DNA from: CAZJKO01 sp964546995
GTDB lineage: Bacteria > Bacillota_I > Bacilli_A > RF39 > UBA660
Assembly (NCBI GenBank): GCA_964546995.1
Contig: CAZJKO010000030.1
Coordinates: 1 to 12,545, forward strand
DNA length: 12,545 bases
Direction: 5' to 3'
A program made the position numbers and the translations under genes. The notes under the pieces are model-generated. The model was not told the origin of the DNA. It did not search any database and worked only from the letters and a program-made list of their open reading frames with translations. This document shows, in pieces, positions 7,419-12,545 of the stretch; the stretch's first letter is position 1; each line of letters begins with the position of its first letter.

Positions 7419-7446
7419 AAAAAAAACGCGTTAGATAACTAACACG
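7419..7446 (-). terminator. trpS rho-independent terminator
   Basis: Read on the minus strand, CGTGTTAG and CTAACGCG form an 8-bp stem with a TTAT loop, followed by eight T. It lies 14 bases past the trpS stop and separates trpS from the ATPase gene. Confidence 0.85.
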
Positions 7447-7460
7447 TGATAGAAAAAAAA

Positions 7461-8468
7461 CTATAAATCGTAATCGATCTTCATACGTTTCTTAACGAGA
7501 TCCATCGTCTCTTTCGCTTTTTCTTGTCCCTTTAAAGTTCCTTTCTTTAAAATGTCTTTTACTTCCTCTTGATGTGTTTCATAATAGGCACGTCTTTTTC
7601 GGATGGGTTCCAAAAAGCGAATCATATTTTCGATTAATTGTTTTTTACAAGCGACACAACCACGTTTTCCCTGTTTACATTCCGAACATACAGTGTCGAG
7701 ATCGTTCTCACTAAACAACTGGTGATAGTAGTAGACCATACAAACCTCTGGATCAGCAGGATCGTCTTTCTTGATTTTTTTAGGATCGGTAACCGCATTC
7801 ATAACTTTTTTCGTAAGTTCTTCATCAGAATCGACAAGATAGACAGCATTTCCTAAACTTTTTCCCATTTTATTGTTTCCATCGAGTCCCTTGATTCGCG
7901 CTGTTTTTAACGTAACAGCTTTGGGAAGAAGAAGCGTCTCGCCATAGATACTATTAAACTTTCTAACGATCTCTCGCGCTTGTTCGATAAGAGGAATTTG
8001 ATCTTCTCCAACCGGAATAACTTCTGCTTGAAATGCCGTAATATCTGCCGCTTGACTAACAGGATAACCTAAAAAACCATAGGTAATACTTTCGCCATTT
8101 TCACCAAACAATTGCTTTTTCTGAAGAACCTCTGTCTTAACGGTAGGATTTCGAAACAGACGATTGACCGTAACCAAATTAGAATAGAACACCGTAAGTT
8201 CTGCAATTTCTTTAATTTGGGATTGAAGAACAAACGTAACTTTAGAAGGATCGATCCCACAAGATAGAATATCGAGAACAATTTCCCAAATATTTTCACG
8301 AACCTTTTCGGGATGATCGTAATGATCGGTAAGTGCCTGTACATCCGCAATTAAAATGTATGTATGATACTTATCTTGCATATCGACCCACTGACGAGTT
8401 GCACCAAAATAATGTCCAATATGGAGGTTCCCCGTAGGTCGAATTCCCGTTAAAATCGTCTTTTTCAT
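7461..8468 (-). CDS. trpS: Tryptophan--tRNA ligase
   Basis: A 335-residue class I aminoacyl-tRNA synthetase that charges tRNA-Trp in the cytoplasm; the length is normal for the family. HIGH is at 16-19 (GNLHIGHYFG) and the KMSKS loop appears as KMGKS at 200-204. A long hydrophilic region carries Cys243-x20-Cys264-x6-Cys271-x2-Cys274, nearly the spacing (x22, x6, x2) of the [4Fe-4S] cluster described in Thermotoga maritima TrpRS, so a metal or iron-sulfur site near the anticodon domain is likely. I placed the start at 8468 (MKKTILTG): it follows AAGGGTG, and the only longer in-frame start (8504) overlaps the promoter -10, so it would not be transcribed. The leader is only about 25-30 nt, with no T-box or other attenuator. 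The gene is divergent from the HTH-repeat gene. Confidence 0.95.
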   Translation of the reverse strand: MKKTILTGIRPTGNLHIGHYFGATRQWVDMQDKYHTYILIADVQALTDHYDHPEKVRENIWEIVLDILSCGIDPSKVTFVLQSQIKEIAELTVFYSNLVTVNRLFRNPTVKTEVLQKKQLFGENGESITYGFLGYPVSQAADITAFQAEVIPVGEDQIPLIEQAREIVRKFNSIYGETLLLPKAVTLKTARIKGLDGNNKMGKSLGNAVYLVDSDEELTKKVMNAVTDPKKIKKDDPADPEVCMVYYYHQLFSENDLDTVCSECKQGKRGCVACKKQLIENMIRFLEPIRKRRAYYETHQEEVKDILKKGTLKGQEKAKETMDLVKKRMKIDYDL

Positions 8469-8502
8469 CTCATTCACACCCTTAAAAATAAATTCTATAA
8501 CC

Positions 8503-8532
8503 ATTGTACCACAAAAAAGAAAAGATTTACAA
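8503..8532 (-). promoter_or_regulatory. trpS promoter
   Basis: On the minus strand TTGTAA (8532-8527) and TACAAT (8508-8503) are 18 bases apart, with TG one base before the -10 (extended -10). Transcription should begin around 8496, downstream of the alternative ATG at 8504. Confidence 0.7.
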
Positions 8533-8554
8533 AAGAAACAAACTATGGTATAAT
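8526..8554 (+). promoter_or_regulatory. Promoter of the HTH-repeat gene, overlapping the trpS -35
   Basis: TTTACA (8526-8531) and TATAAT (8549-8554) are 17 bases apart, with an extended TGG before the -10. Its -35 shares five bases with the -35 of the divergent trpS promoter. Confidence 0.8.
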
Positions 8555-8581
8555 AACAAACATAAAAAAGAAGGGGGTACT

Positions 8582-9586
8582 ATGTCAATAAAAATCAATT
8601 GGGAAGGAACAAATTTACCTATCTCCCAAATATTAAAACGAGAAGGAATATCAAAAACAACATTCTATCGAACAATGTCACAAAAAAAGTTGACCAAAGA
8701 AGAAGCACTCATTTACTGTTTGGATCACAAAAAAGAAACGTTAAAAACAAAAGATGGAAAAGGAATCTACGAAGTAGCAAAGGACGAAAACTTATCCCCT
8801 GTTACAATCTACAAGTATGTGAATAAGGGAAAAACAATCGAAGAAGCAGTACAAATTGCCCAAGAAAATATCAAAAAACATCACGTTGTAACAGGACAAG
8901 TAGAAATAGATGGTATTAGCATCAATCCGTATTGCACCAATCAAGGTTACAATTATCATACGATCGATCACATGATTAGGGAACAAGGAATGAGCGAAGA
9001 ACAAGCAATTGAAACGTATCAAAGAGAAGGCCAAACACCCATCATGAAAAAATACAAATATCAAGCCTACGGTATTTTGTTAAAACATTTATTGCTTTAC
9101 TATTGTTTAGAAAGTAATAATGGAATAAAGCAAATGGTTGAAGACGAAAAGTTAAGTATCGATCGCATCATCATTAGAAAAGTATTTCAAAAAAAAGAAT
9201 TGACGGGTAAAAAAGTAAGTAGTAAAAAATTACAAGAGATGTATAACTTATTGGAAAGTTGTACAGAAGAAGAACAACAGGAATTTAAAGATTTATTCGA
9301 TATCGATCAAGATACGATGGAACAACTAAAAAAGAAAAAGAAACTGATTGAAGAAATCAAATACGATTTAACTTGTTTAGAGTTTTACGATATGATATCG
9401 ATTTGTAATGACGACGAAAAAAAAGAAGCCCTTGAAGTTTTTGGTATGAAAGAAGAAGATTTGGATTATATTAAAAATGAGTTCTATCAAAACTTTGAAG
9501 AAGTTTTAGCAAGCGATGGAAAAACAGTTTATGTCAAAAAGCCCAATGCTGTATCCAAAAATAGTGGCAAGTTGACAAACCGGTAG
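8582..9586 (+). CDS. Hypothetical protein with three tandem HTH-like repeats
   Basis: The 334-residue product is not one I can name. Its N-terminal half holds three repeats (about 11-46, 60-95 and 111-148). In each, a short helix is followed by a turn, a recognition-like helix with Thr-x-Tyr/Phe, and a closing E-x-A helix: GISKTTFYRTM then KEEAL; LSPVTIYKYV then IEEAV; GYNYHTIDHMI then EEQAI. This is the pattern of small DNA-binding HTH modules, such as those repeated in some phage and HNH-associated proteins. The C-terminal half (about 160-310) is helical and acidic/basic without a known motif. I chose the ATG at 8582, after AAGGGGG; upstream in-frame codons precede the transcription start. 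It is divergent from trpS and its 3' end contains the asnS promoter. A DNA-binding or regulatory role is inferred. Confidence 0.65.
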   Translation: MSIKINWEGTNLPISQILKREGISKTTFYRTMSQKKLTKEEALIYCLDHKKETLKTKDGKGIYEVAKDENLSPVTIYKYVNKGKTIEEAVQIAQENIKKHHVVTGQVEIDGISINPYCTNQGYNYHTIDHMIREQGMSEEQAIETYQREGQTPIMKKYKYQAYGILLKHLLLYYCLESNNGIKQMVEDEKLSIDRIIIRKVFQKKELTGKKVSSKKLQEMYNLLESCTEEEQQEFKDLFDIDQDTMEQLKKKKKLIEEIKYDLTCLEFYDMISICNDDEKKEALEVFGMKEEDLDYIKNEFYQNFEEVLASDGKTVYVKKPNAVSKNSGKLTNR

Positions 9587-9599
9587 AACATGATATAAT
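9572..9599 (+). promoter_or_regulatory. asnS promoter inside the end of the upstream gene
   Basis: Consensus TTGACA (9572-9577) and consensus TATAAT (9594-9599) have a 16-base spacer and an extended TGA -10. The -35 lies in the last codons of the HTH-repeat gene. Transcription should begin near 9606. Confidence 0.85.
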
Positions 9600-9603
9600 G
9601 TTC
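9586..9603. repeat. Inverted repeat centred on the asnS -10
   Basis: GAACAT (9586-9591) and ATGTTC (9598-9603) are perfect inverted copies separated by six bases, overlapping TATAAT. There is no following T tract, so it is not a typical terminator; it may be an operator. Confidence 0.5.
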
Positions 9604-9605
9604 AT

Positions 9606-9857
9606 GAAAACAAAAGACGAAGACGAGTAGAAAGAATATCTTTTTATAGAGAGTCAAGAATAGGTGGAAATTGACAAAAGAATCTTTGGAAAGAACACTT
9701 CTGATGTGCCTAAAGAATGAAGTAGACTAGGCTGGTAGGACCATTATCCCTTGAGTGATTATAGAAATATAATAAATTGGGTGGTACCGCGGATTTAACA
9801 ATGTTCGTCCCTTTGTGGAGAATATTGTTTTTTTATGGGAAAGAGAGGATGAAAAAT
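9606..9857 (+). promoter_or_regulatory. Asn-specific T-box leader of asnS
   Basis: A tRNA-sensing transcription attenuator. Stem I shows GAAG (9619-9622) pairing with CTTC (9698-9701), the AGTA motif of the specifier loop (9626-9629), an AGAGAG bulge region (9648-9653), and a distal hairpin GTCAA/TTGAC (9653-9657 and 9671-9675) with GGTGG in its loop. The specifier codon is AAC at 9694-9696 (Asn), followed by A as usual. The T-box TGGTACCGCGG is at 9782-9792. GGG (9779-9781) can pair with CCC (9809-9811) to form the antiterminator, which competes with the terminator. Uncharged tRNA-Asn should therefore allow read-through into asnS. An upstream in-frame ATG at 9777 falls inside the T-box and is not the start. 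Confidence 0.93.
9797..9834 (+). terminator. Attenuator terminator of the asnS T-box
   Basis: AACAATGTTC (9797-9806) pairs with GAATATTGTT (9820-9829), with one G-T pair, followed by a T run to 9834. The 3' bases of the left arm and loop overlap the antiterminator strand. Confidence 0.85.
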
Positions 9858-11240
9858 ATGGATAGTAGAGATTTAAAACAAGATAGTAAAAAGTGGATAG
9901 GAAAGGAAGTTACCTTACAAGGATGGATTCGAAATCATCGCAAACAAAAAGAATTTGGGTTCATCGACTTTTCAGATGGAACGAGTTTTGGAACAGTCCA
10001 AGTTGTCTATGATAACAAATTAAAAAACTTTGAGGAAATCACCAAATATCGTGTCGGAAGTGCGATTACTGTCGAAGGAAAAGTCGTAACGTCGCCCAAA
10101 GAAGGACAAGAATTTGAACTTGTTGCCAAAAATATTACATTAGAAGGAGACTGTGATGAAGACTATCCTGTCCAACCCAAACGCCATACGCGAGAGTTTT
10201 TAAGAGAAATTGCTTATTTACGGCCACGAACCAATCTTTTTCAAGCGGTATTTAAAGTAAGAAGCGTCACGGCCATGGCCATTCATACCTACTTTCAAGA
10301 ACGTGGCTATGTCTATTTACATGCACCACTTATCACAGGAAGCGATTGTGAAGGTGCTGGAGAAATGTTTAACGTCACAACGCTAGATCTAGATAATCTT
10401 CCAAGAGATGATGCCAACAGAATCGATTATAAAAAAGATTTTTTTGGCAAAAAAACATCCCTTACGGTATCAGGACAACTTCAAGGTGAAGCATTTGCCA
10501 TGGCCTTCAAAAAAATCTATACGTTTGGACCAACGTTTAGAGCAGAAAACTCTAACACCAAAACCCATGCTTCAGAGTTTTGGATGATTGAACCAGAAGT
10601 TGCCTTCTGTGATTTAGATGGCATTATGGATATTGAAGAAGATATGTTAAAGTATATCATTCAATACGTCTTAGACCATGCCAAAGAGGAAATGCAGTTC
10701 TTTAATCAATATGTCGAAGAAGGATTGTTAGACAAATTAAAGGTCGTTTTAGAAAATAAAGCAGTAAGAATCACCCATAAAAAAGCTATCGAATACTTAA
10801 AACAAGCGAAGAAACAGTTTGAAAACATCCCTGAATACGGTGAAGACCTAGCAACGGAACACGAAAAGTATTTAACGGGAGAACTCTTCCATGCCCCTGT
10901 CTTTGTCACCGATTGGCCAAAAGATATCAAAGCTTTCTATATGAGACTAAACGAAGATAACGAAACGGTTGCCGCTGTCGACTTACTAGTCCCAGGTGCT
11001 GGAGAATTGATGGGTGGCAGTAGAAGAGAAGAACGTCTCGATGTATTAGAAAGACGAATGGATGAAATGAATGTTTCCAAAGACGAATTAGAATGGTATA
11101 TCAATCTAAGACGTTATGGAACGTGTACGCATTCAGGATTTGGTATGGGCTTTGAACGCTTGTTAATCTATCTCACAGGTGTTGAAAATATTCGTGATGT
11201 CATACCATTTCCAAGAACCCCAAATAGTTGTGATTTTTAA
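9858..11240 (+). CDS. asnS: Asparagine--tRNA ligase
   Basis: A 460-residue class II aminoacyl-tRNA synthetase that charges tRNA-Asn with asparagine in the cytoplasm. The N-terminal OB-fold anticodon-binding domain (about 13-98) contains VTLQGWIRNHRKQKEFGFID. The catalytic domain has motif 2 (FRAENSNTKTHASEFWMIE, 227-245) and motif 3 (GFGMGFERLLIYLTG, 427-441), and ends in the AsnRS-typical PFPRTPNSCDF. Length is standard for the family. I chose the ATG at 9858 because AGAGAGG (9842-9848) sits at proper distance from it; the ATG at 9849 touches that site. Control is by the T-box immediately upstream. Presence of AsnRS suggests direct charging rather than sole reliance on amidation of Asp-tRNA-Asn. 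Confidence 0.96.
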   Translation: MDSRDLKQDSKKWIGKEVTLQGWIRNHRKQKEFGFIDFSDGTSFGTVQVVYDNKLKNFEEITKYRVGSAITVEGKVVTSPKEGQEFELVAKNITLEGDCDEDYPVQPKRHTREFLREIAYLRPRTNLFQAVFKVRSVTAMAIHTYFQERGYVYLHAPLITGSDCEGAGEMFNVTTLDLDNLPRDDANRIDYKKDFFGKKTSLTVSGQLQGEAFAMAFKKIYTFGPTFRAENSNTKTHASEFWMIEPEVAFCDLDGIMDIEEDMLKYIIQYVLDHAKEEMQFFNQYVEEGLLDKLKVVLENKAVRITHKKAIEYLKQAKKQFENIPEYGEDLATEHEKYLTGELFHAPVFVTDWPKDIKAFYMRLNEDNETVAAVDLLVPGAGELMGGSRREERLDVLERRMDEMNVSKDELEWYINLRRYGTCTHSGFGMGFERLLIYLTGVENIRDVIPFPRTPNSCDF

Positions 11241-11261
11241 AAAAGAGAATTTCTCTTTTTT
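11239..11261 (+). terminator. asnS rho-independent terminator
   Basis: Overlapping the stop codon, A6-GAGA (11239-11248) pairs with TCTC-T6 (11252-11261) around a 3-base loop, then more T-rich sequence. Confidence 0.75.
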
Positions 11262-11312
11262 CTTTGTATAAATTAACAAAAATATATCATCCTATGAATA
11301 AGGAGGAAAATG

Positions 11313-11858
11313 ATGAAAAAATTATTAGCAGGAACAGTTCTTATGGGAATTTTGTTATTCACAGGATGTACAGATATGATGAACACGCCAACGAAAAGAG
11401 TCGAAGAGTTTTTAGGAAAGTATCAAACGATGGATAGTGAAGTCATGAAACAATTAGATGAAACGCTAGAACAAGATAACGAAATGACCAAAGATCAACG
11501 CAAAGATTACCGCGATTTAATGAAAAAACAATATCAAAATCTATCTTACAAAATCAAAGATGAAACTGTAAATGGTGATGATGCCAAAGTAGAAGTAGAA
11601 ATTGAAGTATACGACTATCATGGTGCCATAGAAAAAGCCGAAGATTATCTAGAAAACAATCAAAAAGAATTTCTAGGCGATGATAAAAAGATCGATGAAG
11701 AAAAATTTACAGATTATAAAATCGAGCAATTAAAATCGGTAAAAGAAAAAGTAAAATACACTTTAAACATCACTGTTCATCGTAAAGACAACAAGTGGGT
11801 TATGGATGATATCAGTGAAACAGATAGAGAAAAACTACACGGATTGTACGATTATTAA
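11313..11858 (+). CDS. Putative membrane lipoprotein
   Basis: The 181-residue product begins with a lipoprotein signal: MKK, a hydrophobic core and LLFTGC, so Cys19 should be lipidated and the protein anchored on the outer face of the membrane. The mature part is short, charged and mixed helix/strand. A helical region (about 22-75) is followed by alternating strands (YKIKDETVNGDDAKVEVEIE; later VKYTLNITVHR and DNKWVMDDI). This resembles NTF2-like small lipoproteins such as DUF4878/DUF5105-type proteins, but I cannot assign a family with certainty. AGGAGG at 11301-11306 suits the ATG at 11313 better than the adjacent ATG at 11310. It lies between two terminators, so it is probably monocistronic. 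I see only poor promoter matches upstream. Confidence 0.8.
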   Translation: MKKLLAGTVLMGILLFTGCTDMMNTPTKRVEEFLGKYQTMDSEVMKQLDETLEQDNEMTKDQRKDYRDLMKKQYQNLSYKIKDETVNGDDAKVEVEIEVYDYHGAIEKAEDYLENNQKEFLGDDKKIDEEKFTDYKIEQLKSVKEKVKYTLNITVHRKDNKWVMDDISETDREKLHGLYDY

Positions 11859-11869
11859 AAGAAAAGATG

Positions 11870-11907
11870 ATTGACAAGAAAAAACGTCAATAATTTTTTC
11901 TTTTTTT
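11870..11907 (+). terminator. Probable terminator after the lipoprotein gene
   Basis: ATTGAC (11870-11875) pairs with GTCAAT (11886-11891) around a 10-base A-rich loop, followed by AATTTTTTC and a T7 run. The stem is short, so efficiency is uncertain. Confidence 0.5.
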
Positions 11908-11933
11908 CATATGTTTTATAGTAGGTGACAAAA

Positions 11934-12284
11934 ATGAAAAAAGTAATCGTTTTTTTATTTATATTATTAACGTTGGTTCCTCATTCGGTAAGTGCTTTAG
12001 AAGTAAGTGGAACATCAGCTATTTTAATGGATATGGATTCAGGACGAATTCTCTATGAGAAAAACGTCGATGAAAAAAGATTGATTGCAAGTATTACTAA
12101 AATTATGACGGCAACGCTTGCAATTGAATCGGGAAAACTAGATGACATTGTGACAGTAGGAGAAGAAGTACTATCGATGTACGGATCGAATATTTACATT
12201 GAACTACATGAAAAAATGACCCTAAGAAACTTGGTTTATGGACTGCTCATGAGAAGTGGAAATGAACTAGCAATGACGGAATAG
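11934..12284 (+). pseudogene. Truncated D-alanyl-D-alanine carboxypeptidase (DacF/PBP5-like)
   Basis: The first 116 residues of a serine-type peptidoglycan DD-carboxypeptidase that trims stem pentapeptides outside the membrane. Visible are a Sec signal peptide (1-21, ending SVSA), the strand SAILMDMDSGRILYEKN, the catalytic SITK (Ser53, Lys56), and SGN (108-110) of the second active-site motif in LRNLVYGLLMRSGN. The reading frame stops seven codons after SGN, whereas intact enzymes are about 380-400 residues and need a later KTG motif and a C-terminal membrane anchor. None of these appears, so the product cannot be active. The start at 11934 follows TAGGTGA. Sequence after the stop is AT-rich and leads into a mobile-element-like gene, so insertion probably broke it; an assembly join is also possible. 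Confidence 0.8.
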
Positions 12285-12370
12285 CAGTTGGAACTTATGA
12301 GAGAAGATTTAATAATATAACATCTTTTAAACCTTATACTTTAACATATTATTGGAAATTATATATATAA
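12266..12370 (+). other. Open 34-codon stretch in another frame across the junction
   Basis: From 12266 to the TAA at 12368-12370 a second frame reads 34 residues, including SNDGIAVGTYERRFNNI and ending TYYWKLYI. It has no start codon or ribosome binding site. It may be the tail of a broken gene of the incoming element, or it may include frameshifted carboxypeptidase sequence (IAVG is reminiscent of what follows SGN). I cannot decide between these. Confidence 0.3.
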
Positions 12371-12402
12371 CAAATGACATAGCATATTTATATAAATCTA
12401 CG

Positions 12403-12433
12403 AGATACTAAAATAAAACTAGTATCTTTTTTT
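12403..12433 (+). terminator. Rho-independent terminator before the initiator-like gene
   Basis: AGATACTA (12403-12410) pairs perfectly with TAGTATCT (12420-12427), with a 9-base loop and a T7 tract ending at 12433. Confidence 0.75.
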
Positions 12434-12447
12434 ATTAGGAGGTGATT

Positions 12448-12545
12448 ATGATGTCAGTATTTAAAATAGAAAAAAATCAAAACTATACTGTTATGAGTAA
12501 TCATCATTTAAGAGATAGAAATTTATCATATAAGGCAAAAGGATT
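12448..12545 (+). CDS. Replication-initiator-like HTH protein of mobile elements (5' end only)
   Basis: Thirty-two complete codons are visible before the window ends. The opening, FKIEKNQNYTVMSNHHLRDR followed by NLSYKAKG, is the characteristic start of a family of helix-turn-helix replisome-organiser or RepA-like proteins (often annotated DUF6017 or DnaD-like). These are found in Firmicute integrative conjugative elements, plasmids and prophages, and the family normally continues into a winged helix that binds the element's origin. AGGAGG (12437-12442) lies 5 bases before the ATG at 12448 and 8 before a second ATG at 12451, and either may start translation. The terminator immediately upstream suggests it opens a new transcription unit. 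The family call rests on N-terminal pattern recognition only. Confidence 0.65.
   Translation, partial: MMSVFKIEKNQNYTVMSNHHLRDRNLSYKAKG

Larger units (their letters stand above)
12285..12545. mobile_element. Probable end of an integrated mobile element
   Basis: The boundary is somewhere in about 12266-12300. Evidence is the abrupt loss of carboxypeptidase sequence, a shift to very AT-rich DNA, and a following replication-initiator-like gene of the kind carried by integrative elements and plasmids. No terminal repeat or att duplication can be seen because only one side is in the window. Confidence 0.5.

Noticed and set aside
8469..8504. Longer trpS start giving 12 extra N-terminal residues
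   Set aside because: Its ATG overlaps the TACAAT -10 box, so it lies upstream of the transcript start, and family proteins begin close to the MKKTILTG position.
8504..8581. Longer start for the HTH-repeat gene
   Set aside because: The added codons run through the TTTACA/TATAAT promoter; the ATG at 8582 has the ribosome binding site.
9777..9857. Longer asnS start giving 27 extra residues
   Set aside because: The ATG lies inside the T-box antiterminator/terminator and lacks a ribosome binding site. The translated stretch has no relation to AsnRS.
11871..11876. TTGACA as -35 of the carboxypeptidase gene
   Set aside because: No -10 sequence occurs 16-18 bases downstream; it is instead the left arm of the hairpin terminator.

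Overview
The window looks like a low-GC Firmicute (Bacilli-type) chromosome carrying accessory DNA at both ends. The evidence is strong AGGAGG-type ribosome binding sites, TTGACA/TATAAT promoters (several with an extended TGn -10), short hairpin plus T-run terminators, a T-box leader in front of asnS, and a lipobox lipoprotein. TGA is used as a stop (994-996), so this is not a recoded mollicute. A D-Ala-D-Ala carboxypeptidase remnant suggests a walled ancestor. Species cannot be assigned by eye.

Layout. (1) 1-2035: a very AT-rich three-gene operon on the + strand. It encodes the C-terminal part of a uracil-DNA-glycosylase-superfamily protein, a HEPN-like all-helical protein with an R-N-x-x-H motif, and a 349-residue protein I do not recognise. 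Spacings of 4 nt and an 11-nt overlap imply translational coupling. This is the best candidate for an undescribed (possibly anti-phage) system, but its 5' end is outside the window. (2) 2036-2320: no gene. It holds three consecutive RNA hairpins, the last a rho-independent terminator, with a 12-nt near-perfect repeat; this may be an orphan structured RNA or the right end of an insertion sequence. (3) 2321-12284: a chromosomal backbone with visibly higher GC. It contains a tandem winged-helix-like protein, a lone SWIM zinc-finger protein, a P2B-type Ca2+ ATPase (minus strand), trpS (minus strand), a protein with three HTH-like repeats divergent from trpS, asnS behind an Asn T-box, a lipoprotein, and a truncated D-Ala-D-Ala carboxypeptidase. 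(4) about 12266-12545: the carboxypeptidase stops just after its SxN motif. It is followed by AT-rich sequence, a terminator and the start of a replication-initiator-like gene typical of integrative elements and plasmids, so this is probably an element boundary.

How the parts work together. trpS and the HTH-repeat gene are transcribed back to back from promoters whose -35 boxes overlap. The asnS promoter sits in the 3' end of the HTH-repeat gene. Its -10 lies inside an inverted repeat, and the leader carries an AAC (Asn) specifier and the UGGUACCGCG T-box sequence, so asnS should be induced when tRNA-Asn is uncharged. The SWIM gene and the ATPase gene converge with stop codons that touch, leaving no space for a terminator between them.
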